Assembly: GCF_020091405.1 (NCBI RefSeq)
Contig: NZ_CP081903.1
Span: forward strand, 5,456,501-5,520,500
Direction: 5' to 3'
Length of the DNA stretch: 64,000 nucleotides
From: Bacteroides cellulosilyticus
GTDB lineage: Bacteria > Bacteroidota > Bacteroidia > Bacteroidales > Bacteroidaceae
Numbering within the stretch: the first letter of the stretch is position 1; the number at the start of each line of letters is the position of its first letter. Positions 7,939 through 15,154 of this stretch are shown one piece after another. The position numbers were made by a program, and so were the translations under genes. The notes under the pieces are model-generated. The model was not told the DNA's origin and made no database searches. It worked only from the letters and a program-made list of their open reading frames with translations.

Positions 7939-7966
7939 CGGATTGAAAATCCTTATACTCGGGGGG
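7939..7966 (+). repeat. Left copy of a palindromic repeat flanking the AAA-ATPase gene
   Basis: CGGATTGAAAATCCTTATACTCGGGGGG closely matches the copy at 9957-9983, in direct orientation. Each copy contains a GGATT-nnn-AATCC palindrome followed by ATACTCGGGGG. The nearby phrase CGTTCAATCGGA at 7899 also recurs at 9949. Confidence 0.6.
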
Positions 7967-7971
7967 ACGGA

Positions 7972-9732
7972 TTAAGAAATTTCCTCGCACACTCGCATTT
8001 CCATCCCCTTATATACCACCACAATCTTGTGCAGGCGGGTGCTGCCGATGGCGCGCTTCACCGTGTCGGTATCGGCGTAGCGGTTGGCTTGGGCGATGGC
8101 TTCCTGACGCAATTCTTCCACGCGGGTTTCGGGATCTTTGTATTTGGCATATTTCAGCTCCACGATGTAGCTGTGCGTCATGTCGGAGTAGATGTCCAGC
8201 ATGGGGCAGAGGAAGATGTCGACGTAACCCGCCTGCGTGTCCTGTTCGGAGACGGGGCGGTAGAAGCGGTTCTGTGCGGTCATGGCGAGGGTGAAGCCGT
8301 GAACGAAGAACTCGCCTTTCTGCTTGTCGCGCTGCGAGGCGTAGGTTTTCAGGCAGTCGGCGATGTAGTCGAAGTAGGCTTGCCAGTCACCCCGATAGGC
8401 GAGACGGCTTGCCAGTTCACTCTTCTCGTAGCTGCTGAAACTGAGGTCGGCATCGTTGTAGGTGTTCAGCAGATAAGTATAGAGTTGTTCCTGCACCACC
8501 AGATTGGGGATGGTCAGTTTCGTTTTTCCTTCGTGCGTGCCGCTGATGGTGAGCATACCGAAATAGTAGAGCAAGCTCACGAAGTTGTCCGGATTGGTGA
8601 TGCCGGAGGCAGGAAAGCCGGTCTTCAGTTCACCGGTGATGAAGCCCTGGCTCACCAGCGTCTGGATGACGGAAGCGTCATGGGCAAATTCCTTGTCCTT
8701 GCGGATGAGCATGCGCAGTTTCTCGTAGTCGATGCGGATGTTCTCTTCTACCATGTTATCCGGAGCATTACCGTACAAGATGTAGTTCTTAACGAAGTAA
8801 AGCACCATATTGGAGTTGTACATCGTAGTTCCGCCGTAGCTTTTCTGCGCGAAGCAATAGTTGTCGTACCACGGTTTCATTATCTCTATCAGTTCGTCTA
8901 CGGTGTGGTGGAAGGGGCTGGTAGTAGAATAGTAGGTCAGCATCTCGCGCACTTCCTCTTCCGTGAAGCCCATCAGCTGGTTAAACTCCGGTGTGAGAGA
9001 GTAGTTGGTACCGATGTTGAAGCCGCTGGTGAGGTCGTCCATCGTCACGGGGCTTACTCCTGTGATGAAACAACGCTCGATGCTGGAATAAGTCCCTGCT
9101 TTTACTTTATTGAAGAAAGCGCGCAGGTAGCCTTCACCATGCGTTTCGTTGGTGTAGCGGTGCAGGCTTTCGGGGTCGGCGAGGATGGCGTTGGTGAAGT
9201 GGTCGTATTCGTCGATGAAAAGATACATCTTCTGTCCGGCACGTTCGCAGGCCTGATAGAGGTAATCCAACTGTTCCACTGCTCCGCTCACGGCACACAA
9301 TCCTTCCGGAGTGCCTTGCGGCAGAAGGTCGGCATATTTCTTGCAGAAGTTCTCGAAAGTAATCCCACAGTGCGCATCCAGTCCTTTGCGATAGTTGTTC
9401 AGTTCGCCGGTGATGCCGGAGAAATTGAGGTAGAGCACCAGATAAGTATTACGGCTCGGTGTGGGGTGTTGGCCGATGTACAGGTCGCCAAAGAGGTCTT
9501 CGAACCGGTCGCGGGTGCGCACGTCGTAGTAGTGTTGCAGTAGGTTCAGCGTCAAGCTCTTACCGAATCGACGGGGGCGGATGAAGAAAAAGAATCGATC
9601 CGCCTCCTCTATCATGGGGATGAAGCGGGTCTTATCCACATAATAATAATCTTCACGACGGATGACCGCGAAGTTCATCATGCCGTAAGGGAGACGTTTT
9701 CTGCCGGGTACTATGTATTTCAATGGATCCAT
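7972..9732 (-). CDS. AAA-ATPase (AAA_6) with C-terminal PD-(D/E)XK domain
   Basis: The 586-residue protein begins with the family hallmark (LPYGMMNFAVIRREDYYYVDKT), then a P-loop region IRPRRFGKSLTLNLL (~51-65), the Walker B-like MYLFIDEYDHFTNA, and a GVSPVTMDDLTSGFNIG segment. The C-terminal part reads AGYVDIFLCPMLDIYS ... YIVELKYAKY, the D...ExK core of a PD-(D/E)XK nuclease fold (PDDEXK_9). Members are multiplied in Bacteroides and Clostridia genomes and their physiological role is unsettled; defence or mobile-element functions have been suggested. Imperfect direct repeats lie on both sides, which suggests it moves or duplicates as a unit. A TATCTTTG box (9794-9801) lies upstream. Confidence 0.9.
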   Translation of the reverse strand: MDPLKYIVPGRKRLPYGMMNFAVIRREDYYYVDKTRFIPMIEEADRFFFFIRPRRFGKSLTLNLLQHYYDVRTRDRFEDLFGDLYIGQHPTPSRNTYLVLYLNFSGITGELNNYRKGLDAHCGITFENFCKKYADLLPQGTPEGLCAVSGAVEQLDYLYQACERAGQKMYLFIDEYDHFTNAILADPESLHRYTNETHGEGYLRAFFNKVKAGTYSSIERCFITGVSPVTMDDLTSGFNIGTNYSLTPEFNQLMGFTEEEVREMLTYYSTTSPFHHTVDELIEIMKPWYDNYCFAQKSYGGTTMYNSNMVLYFVKNYILYGNAPDNMVEENIRIDYEKLRMLIRKDKEFAHDASVIQTLVSQGFITGELKTGFPASGITNPDNFVSLLYYFGMLTISGTHEGKTKLTIPNLVVQEQLYTYLLNTYNDADLSFSSYEKSELASRLAYRGDWQAYFDYIADCLKTYASQRDKQKGEFFVHGFTLAMTAQNRFYRPVSEQDTQAGYVDIFLCPMLDIYSDMTHSYIVELKYAKYKDPETRVEELRQEAIAQANRYADTDTVKRAIGSTRLHKIVVVYKGMEMRVCEEIS

Positions 9733-9793
9733 AATCTGTCCTTCTGATTTGTTTTTTTATCTAAGCTATTGTTGTCTGTCGGAGATAACGATA

Positions 9794-9801
9794 CAAAGAT
9801 A
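9794..9801 (-). promoter_or_regulatory. -7 promoter box for the AAA-ATPase gene
   Basis: TATCTTTG on the minus strand matches TAnnTTTG, 61 bases before the start codon. The -33 element is not clear. Confidence 0.4.
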
Positions 9802-9956
9802 ATTAAAGTTCTTGTAGAGATGACTTTCTATCATCTCATTTTTTCGGCTTTTTTATGTACCGAGAATCAGGAGTTAAAGAATTTATCGCTTCGCTCAGGA
9901 GTTAAAGGAGTTAAAGCCGATACTCTGTCGCGAATGCCTTCTGTTCTCCGTTCAAT

Positions 9957-9983
9957 CGGATTTGCAATCCTAATACTCGGGGG
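9957..9983 (+). repeat. Right copy of the palindromic repeat flanking the AAA-ATPase gene
   Basis: CGGATTTGCAATCCTAATACTCGGGGG matches the left copy at 7939-7966. It is followed by a second palindrome, GGCGGATTATAAATCCGCC (9986-10004). Between the gene start and this repeat (9733-9956) I see no gene, only short GAGTTAAAG direct repeats near 9870-9915. Confidence 0.6.
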
Positions 9984-10026
9984 ATGGCGGATTATAAATC
10001 CGCCGGGACGAAGGCTCTTATCTCAC

Positions 10027-10284
10027 CTAAAAAGCAAGGATGAAACGGACTTTACAGTCCAGCCAATAACGCCCTTCCAGTCCACCGGAAAGCACCTGAA
10101 GACAGTATTTATCACCGTTCAGCTGCCACCAGGGGAACATATATTCGCCGTTCAGCGACCAGCGTTTGCCGATGGGGAGTTCGATCTCGATGTTGGGCAT
10201 CAAGGCAGCGTCGAACAACAGATTTGTTTTCAAGGCAAACAAGGGGCGACGGTAAGCACGAACAGACAGGGAATACTTCTTTTT
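10027..10284 (-). pseudogene. DUF3575 outer-membrane protein remnant
   Basis: The fragment reads LSVRAYRRPLFALKTNLLFD, then AALMPNIEIELPIGKRWSLN and GEYMFPWWQLN, ending in GGLEGRYWL. This is the start of the DUF3575 family, which follows site-specific integrases at the head of many Bacteroides fimbrial operons. The frame begins directly after a stop, so the leader is lost, and it ends abruptly after GRYWL with an unrelated tail, so roughly two thirds is missing. It lies on the same strand as the recombinase gene, with the invertible segment between them. Confidence 0.75.
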
Positions 10285-10387
10285 TCATAAGCAAGTGGAG
10301 TTCGGAATAAATCGCGTCATAGAATGGGCGACATATTCGGGAGTTTGTGTATGGGATATTCGCATAGTAACTTCTTTTATTGTTCCA

Positions 10388-10405
10388 TTACTTATCAAGT
10401 AACGG
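10388..10405 (+). repeat. Inverted repeat, left arm of putative inverton
   Basis: TTACTTATCAAGTAACGG is the exact reverse complement of 10699-10716. Each arm is itself a GTTACTT/AAGTAAC dyad, as expected for a tyrosine-recombinase crossover site. Confidence 0.8.
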
Positions 10406-10698
10406 GAAGAACAGTCTTCCGGCATAAAAAGAAAAAGCGTTTTCTTACCAATTATTCTAATTTTACTTTAAAAGAAGCCTATTTTGCGACAAGTAAAGCA
10501 AATAGACGAAGAGTCCGTTTTTGAAGAATCAAAGATGGATGAAGAGATGTGTGCTTTTCAGTTTGCATCAAGAGCAATATGAGATGTTTTTAGTGTTTGT
10601 AAACAGATTAATGGATAAAATTTAAGTTGTTGACGTGAAAAAATGACTTTTAATTTGGGGCAATCAAAAATAATGTTCAACTTTGTAAGCGAAATCCT
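10406..10698. other. Putative invertible promoter segment (fimbrial-type inverton)
   Basis: This 293-bp AT-rich non-coding segment lies between perfect 18-bp inverted repeats, 21 bases from the 3' end of a tyrosine recombinase gene and upstream of the DUF3575 remnant. It holds one good outward-facing promoter near its right end. A 66-codon plus-strand frame (10324-10524) crosses the left repeat and looks spurious. Confidence 0.7.
10654..10685 (+). promoter_or_regulatory. Promoter inside the putative inverton, currently pointing right
   Basis: TTTG (10654-10657), a 20-base spacer and CAACTTTG (10678-10685) match TTTG-N19-21-TAnnTTTG with one mismatch. In the present orientation it reads antisense into the recombinase gene. 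If flipped it would face the DUF3575 remnant. Confidence 0.6.
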
Positions 10699-10716
10699 CC
10701 GTTACTTGATAAGTAA
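10699..10716 (-). repeat. Inverted repeat, right arm of putative inverton
   Basis: CCGTTACTTGATAAGTAA, perfect reverse complement of 10388-10405. Confidence 0.8.
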
Positions 10717-10736
10717 CTCCTTTACAACATCATGTA

Positions 10737-11720
10737 TCATAGCATATTGCATATCATATCATTCCCCCATTTACCTTTTCTAACAGTAGAAATCAATTTA
10801 CGATTAGCCTTATCCACTCTTTCATTTTCGAAGGGTTTCAGATAAGTTTCCGTCACACGAACCGAAGAGTGTCCTAATGCCTGGCAAATGATGCCGATGG
10901 GCATGTCCATATGATAAGCCAGCGTGGCCCATGTATGGCGGGCAGTGTAGGAACTGATTTTTACACCGGGGAGTAGCCATCGTGCCAATACGCCCAGCAT
11001 CTTATTAAAATCACGCAAGGCCTTCTGATAGTATTCATACGATGTATAATCCTCTTTTTGCGCAGCATTCAATATGGGGAAAAGATAAAGCGAAGTACTG
11101 TCTTTATTTTTAAACTCTTTCAGTAAAGGCAATGCTTCTTTGGGAATACACACCGTCATCTGCTTGCCCGTCTTGTGGCGGCGATACACAATCCTGTTGC
11201 CTTGCACGTCTACCTTGCGCAGGTGTGCCAAATCAATGAACGGCATACCGCGCAACAGGAACATCAGCAAGAAGTAGCCCCGTGCACGTCGTACCTCTTC
11301 GGGAAATGTATCGGAGTCTGCATACATCAGCCGGTTCGTCTGTTCTTCCGTCAATGCACGTTTGGTTTGCGACTTCATCTTGGTATACACGTCATCAAAG
11401 AGTTTAGGATTGCATCCCGGCATGCCGGGCGGGAACAGTCGGTTATACACCGCCTGCAAGGTGCGCATATAGGTAGAAACAGTATTCCACCTCAATCGCC
11501 TTTGCAGCAACCAATCCTCATACTCCTTCAGCCGCCCCGGAGTAAACACTTCATTCATAGGCATCATACCACCGGAGAACTTTGCAAAGGAATGCAGCGT
11601 ACTGGTATAGATATGCACCGCCGGATACTTCCTGTCCTGCCTCAACTCTTCAATGACCTCCGCCATATACAACGCTAAATCCATCTTTCCATTATCTTTC
11701 TCAATTCTTTCTGTATTCAT
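10737..11720 (-). CDS. Tyrosine site-specific recombinase
   Basis: The frame extends to 11885, but ATG 11720 (MNTERIEKDNGKM) fits the family start and gives 327 residues. Residues ~10-100 form the core-binding domain with a SAM-like fold, as in the arm-less Bacteroides integrases. The catalytic domain shows the first Arg in FLLRGMPFIDLAHL (~155), the beta-hairpin Lys in RRHKTGK, Arg-His in SYTARHTWATLA (~258-259), ALGHSSVRVTETY and the Tyr nucleophile (~291). All key residues are present, so it should be active. It most likely inverts the adjacent 293-bp segment, as integrases do at the head of Bacteroides fimbrial loci. Confidence 0.92.
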   Translation of the reverse strand: MNTERIEKDNGKMDLALYMAEVIEELRQDRKYPAVHIYTSTLHSFAKFSGGMMPMNEVFTPGRLKEYEDWLLQRRLRWNTVSTYMRTLQAVYNRLFPPGMPGCNPKLFDDVYTKMKSQTKRALTEEQTNRLMYADSDTFPEEVRRARGYFLLMFLLRGMPFIDLAHLRKVDVQGNRIVYRRHKTGKQMTVCIPKEALPLLKEFKNKDSTSLYLFPILNAAQKEDYTSYEYYQKALRDFNKMLGVLARWLLPGVKISSYTARHTWATLAYHMDMPIGIICQALGHSSVRVTETYLKPFENERVDKANRKLISTVRKGKWGNDMICNML

Positions 11721-11942
11721 AACTCTTATCGCTTTAAAGTTGCACATTACAAAATGACTCCTGATAACAGGATTCAAAGGCATAATGTTTGTGAATACAA
11801 AGTAAAGAAAATGAGAAAGGATAGATGGCATCAAATGTGCAGACGGAATCAAGGTTTCCCAAATTAAAGGAAAAAACAAAGCCAATGTTTCCTTTAATTC
11901 AGGAAACTATTAATATCTTTGTCCGTAAAAAAAGGAAAGTGT

Positions 11943-12154
11943 ATGAGAAAGGATGTCATCAAGTCGCTTATTGCTATCAAGCAAGCGGAAGTAATGCCAC
12001 CATGCTTTCCACAGAGTTGAGTTCGGCTTTACGTGGCTATCCTCTGGAATATGAAACTTATCCGCTTTCGTTCAATGAATATTGCCGTTTCAAGGAAATC
12101 AACGTGATACCTGCATGGAAATGGCTGTTGCAGGAAGAGGCTGTGTCTTTTTGA
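11943..12154 (+). pseudogene. AAA_14/DUF4143 ATPase remnant with internal deletion
   Basis: The start MRKDVIKSLIAIKQAEV is the N-terminus of AAA_14/DUF4143 ATPases. The sequence then switches frame and jumps to ASGSNATMLSTELSSALRG, then EYETYPLSFNEYCRFKEIN. In this family those segments lie ~100 residues further on, after the Walker motifs. The P-loop and the whole C-terminal half are missing. What remains is a scar of a deleted gene. Confidence 0.7.
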
Positions 12155-12166
12155 AAACACAGCCTC
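12137..12166. terminator. Hairpin between convergent genes
   Basis: GAGGCTGTGT (12137-12146) pairs with ACACAGCCTC (12157-12166), with a T-rich loop and A/T flanks. It sits just beyond the 3' end of the five-gene operon and can serve as its terminator. Confidence 0.6.
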
Positions 12167-12179
12167 CCAATGTATAAAT

Positions 12180-13151
12180 CTACGCCAAGCGTTGAGCAAT
12201 CTCCTGAATGGAGAAGGAACCGTCCAAAACACGTACCTGAATCTTTCCGTGCAACAAGTTGAAGAAGAAATCAGCCACTTTCTCCGGAATGATTTCACAG
12301 AGTTCCCCATTTGCACCGACTCCCAGGTCATAGGTTTTCAGCAACTGGCTTCCCAATGCAGTAGCCCCTATCAGGAAGTGATTCCGCAGCTTATCCACAT
12401 TGACCAAATCGGCAGCCAACACTTTTCCCACTACCGAATAACAATGCACCAACACTTTCTCATCTCCTTCAAAAAGCTGGGATTCCTGTTCGTCGGAGTA
12501 AGTGTTCATCTCTATGATACCTGTATTCTCCATCTCGGGGGTTCCCGCATAAAGGGCGCCCAAGTCCGCCAGACTCAGATTGAACAGACGGGTCTCGCTC
12601 ATGACCTGCATCTCTTCGCCACTGAAAGCACTGGGCAACAGTAGCTTTATATCTCCGCTCACCGATACCTGCTTTGCATTGAAAGTCCCTACAATACAGT
12701 CTTTCATATTCAGTTTGGCCGTAGCGAAAACACCGCCCAGCACAATACAGTCTTCCAGTATGACTTCATCCGCAAATATGCTTCCGGCAACAAAAGTATT
12801 GCACAACTTGACTGTCTTTCCGTTAATGTCAGCCATGAACATCAGACGGCAATCACGGGCATACGACACCAACGAGTCCGAGGTAGCCACCGTCTTACGC
12901 AGGATAATGTTCCCTTTCGCATTATTACTGATATGGAACTCCAGTTTGGTGAACACCGCACCGCGTATTTCCACATCCCCATTTTGTATTTCCAGCTTGC
13001 GGGCATATACAGCCCCTTCTACGATAGTATCATTTTGTATCAGCACATCCCTCTCCAACTCAGCGGATGTGCGGGGGAGAATAGAACCTTTTACCAGGTT
13101 TTCACTTAATATCACTCCATTCTCCAGACTTATCACTTTCAATTCTTTCAT
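12180..13151 (-). CDS. Bactofilin-like beta-helix protein, last gene of five-gene operon
   Basis: The 323-residue protein shows irregular strand repeats that alternate hydrophobic and Gly/Asp positions: ENLVKGSILP, DTIVEGAVYARKLEIQNGDVEIRGAVF, NTFVAGSIFADEVILEDCIVLGGVFA and DCIVGTFNAKQVSVSGDIKL. They resemble polymer-forming bactofilin or right-handed beta-helix proteins. The last ~100 residues are different and partly helical. There is no signal peptide or membrane helix, so it is probably cytoplasmic. It follows the two paralogous genes by 39 bases. A scaffold role is suggested by fold only. Confidence 0.6.
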   Translation of the reverse strand: MKELKVISLENGVILSENLVKGSILPRTSAELERDVLIQNDTIVEGAVYARKLEIQNGDVEIRGAVFTKLEFHISNNAKGNIILRKTVATSDSLVSYARDCRLMFMADINGKTVKLCNTFVAGSIFADEVILEDCIVLGGVFATAKLNMKDCIVGTFNAKQVSVSGDIKLLLPSAFSGEEMQVMSETRLFNLSLADLGALYAGTPEMENTGIIEMNTYSDEQESQLFEGDEKVLVHCYSVVGKVLAADLVNVDKLRNHFLIGATALGSQLLKTYDLGVGANGELCEIIPEKVADFFFNLLHGKIQVRVLDGSFSIQEIAQRLA

Positions 13152-13190
13152 AACTTTACTTCTATTTTATAGAACACAAGTAACGGCATC

Positions 13191-14195
13191 TCACGATAAA
13201 AAATCTCCGGCAAGTTTCCTCATCATCCCGGCTACCCGCTTGTCGTGTTCCGAAGAACCTAATCTTTGAATCTCTCTCTCCAGATGTTTTCCGATGCGCT
13301 GCTTATCCTCTTGCGTCATGGCAGGCATGGATGCTTGCTGAACATTCTGACGTACTTTCCAGTCATTGACTCCCATACGTGCGGTTTGCTCATTCATCAC
13401 GATCTCAGTTTCTTTTCCGCCACCGACACCGGTCTTCTCAACAACAACAACCGGCAACATCCAACGGGCATTTCTGCATCCGCCAATCAGCACATGTTCT
13501 ATATGACTGGCCAGTTGCTTTTGTCCGAGCAAGTATTGCTTGGCACTCTCTATCAATCCGGCAGCCCGCTGCTTCACTGTAATAGCCGAAATATGTGCCT
13601 GTACATCCAACTGCTCTTTATGTCCCACCAATGCCATTGCCGAAAGAGAAGAGTCCGTGTTGCGCAGCTGTTCCCTACTGCTGCTTTCTACAAAACGGAA
13701 GCAAGGTTCCATCAGCATGTGGATGCGTTGCAGCAATTCACGGTCCAGATTCTCAAAGACACCGGAATAGCGGGTGGTCAGGATGTCATAATCATCTTCC
13801 ATCACCGATTTACGGTTGGTTAGCTCTTCGGACTGAGACTGCAACTCGCTATATACGGCTTCTACATTGGAACATTCCTCCATGTTCTGTATATCCAGGC
13901 TGGCGGTTATATATCCCAAAAAGCCTTTGGATATACGTTTACCAATCTGCTGCGTACTGGCGATCTTATGGGCAACCTCGGCCGCATTGCACGCCACAAC
14001 AGAGTTGCGTAAACTCTCGATGTGCTTGCTGCAATCCTGTACGCTGCTATTATAAGGATGGTCGTCTATCTCCAGATAGATATCAATCGGTTCTTCCAGA
14101 ACAACGGTCTTGGAAGCTGACTTATCGCCTACGGTAAGTGTCACAGTTTCACTTTTCCGTATCACGTCATGCAGGATATGTCTTCGTCCTCCCAT
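13191..14195 (-). CDS. Unknown helical protein, paralogue B of the five-gene operon
   Basis: This 334-residue protein shares an extended helical core with its upstream neighbour: KRISKGFLGYITASL..., AVYSELQSQSEEL, MEDDYDILTTRYSGVFENLDREL and HMLMEPCFRFV align with KRLNKGFFSLVASQI, AYFSELEEQGGAL, MDDDFVILTGRYSKLFRGLDTAL and HELDKPVIRFC. It has an additional N-terminal beta-rich region (~1-50, TVTLTVGDKSASKTVVLEEPIDIYLEI). There is no signal peptide and no membrane helix. Its start lies 2 bases after the neighbour's stop. The family is not recognised. Confidence 0.65.
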   Translation of the reverse strand: MGGRRHILHDVIRKSETVTLTVGDKSASKTVVLEEPIDIYLEIDDHPYNSSVQDCSKHIESLRNSVVACNAAEVAHKIASTQQIGKRISKGFLGYITASLDIQNMEECSNVEAVYSELQSQSEELTNRKSVMEDDYDILTTRYSGVFENLDRELLQRIHMLMEPCFRFVESSSREQLRNTDSSLSAMALVGHKEQLDVQAHISAITVKQRAAGLIESAKQYLLGQKQLASHIEHVLIGGCRNARWMLPVVVVEKTGVGGGKETEIVMNEQTARMGVNDWKVRQNVQQASMPAMTQEDKQRIGKHLEREIQRLGSSEHDKRVAGMMRKLAGDFLS

Positions 14196-14197
14196 AA

Positions 14198-15127
14198 TCA
14201 GCCCTCCTTCGTGTTAAGCCAGGTTTCATTCCGGGCTATGAGTTTCTTCATGTTCTCTTTCACCCTTTCACTAAGGTCGGAAGTTGCAATCAGGCGCTCA
14301 AGCTTCCCGGCCACCATCCGCTGAGACTCCATCGAGATGTTTTCCCATCCGCTGCTTTCAATCTTACGCTCCATGCCTTCACGTATCTTCATGCAGGAGC
14401 GTTGACCGATAAGCTGCTCCAATCCCGAAGGTAGTTTAGTTTCCATAACTTCTCCCGCATCTCCCCGTTTCACCAACAAGATGCCTGGTAAATATCGAAG
14501 GACGGATTTGCCAACAAACGAATTCAACTTGATTTTTTGCATCTTGGCACTCTGCTGTTTGCAGGTGGTGAGGAAGTTGGTCATTTGTGCAATCAAAGCT
14601 TGCGCATTGTGCTTGACGTGTGCGGCGGCAATAGCCTGAGAAGTGGACAAAGATTCGGTTTGGTTGACCGGTACAGAAGCTATCTGATAGTAGACGCGGT
14701 TCAGGGTGTCCGTTATGTCCTGCTCACAAAAACGAATGACGGGTTTATCCAGCTCATGAATACGATTGTGAAGAGCTGTGTCCAGTCCTCTGAACAGTTT
14801 GGAATAACGCCCTGTCAAAATCACAAAGTCATCATCCATTCTCTTTTTCAAATCAAGCAATGCGCCCCCCTGCTCCTCCAGTTCAGAGAAATACGCATTC
14901 ACAGCGCTCAATGCCGTAGCATTTTTCTGTTCTATCTGCGAGGCGACCAGTGAGAAGAAGCCTTTATTCAGCCTTTTGCATAGTTTGTTCGTAGCATCCC
15001 TCTCAGCGGCTATGACTGCTGCCTCCATAGCAACAACTGCTGTAGTGACCCCGCTGACCTTATTAGATACGGTATCTATCTTATTGGCCATGTCGCGGGT
15101 ATCGACTGTAACATCATATTTTGCCAT
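14198..15127 (-). CDS. Unknown helical protein, paralogue A of the five-gene operon
   Basis: This 309-residue cytoplasmic-looking protein starts MAKYDVTVDTRDMANKIDTV and continues with an Ala-rich coiled-coil stretch (VSGVTTAVVAMEAAVIAAERDA), then the core shared with paralogue B. The conserved pattern 'DD(F/Y)xILTxRYSxxFxxLDxxLxxRIHxL' in the middle is a distinctive signature. Most of the sequence is predicted helix. It lies 27 bases downstream of the 764-residue membrane protein and 2 bases upstream of paralogue B, so all are likely made together. No function can be assigned. Confidence 0.65.
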   Translation of the reverse strand: MAKYDVTVDTRDMANKIDTVSNKVSGVTTAVVAMEAAVIAAERDATNKLCKRLNKGFFSLVASQIEQKNATALSAVNAYFSELEEQGGALLDLKKRMDDDFVILTGRYSKLFRGLDTALHNRIHELDKPVIRFCEQDITDTLNRVYYQIASVPVNQTESLSTSQAIAAAHVKHNAQALIAQMTNFLTTCKQQSAKMQKIKLNSFVGKSVLRYLPGILLVKRGDAGEVMETKLPSGLEQLIGQRSCMKIREGMERKIESSGWENISMESQRMVAGKLERLIATSDLSERVKENMKKLIARNETWLNTKEG

Positions 15128-15154
15128 AATCTTTAATTTTCAAATTTATGAATG

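Noticed and set aside
7891..9543. A 550-codon plus-strand open frame
   Set aside because: It lies entirely opposite the AAA-ATPase/nuclease gene, whose family motifs are clear; the antisense translation is His/Val/Gly-rich low-complexity with no recognisable domain.
10324..10524. A 66-codon plus-strand frame
   Set aside because: It crosses the left inverted repeat of the inverton, so flipping would break it, and it has no homology signals.
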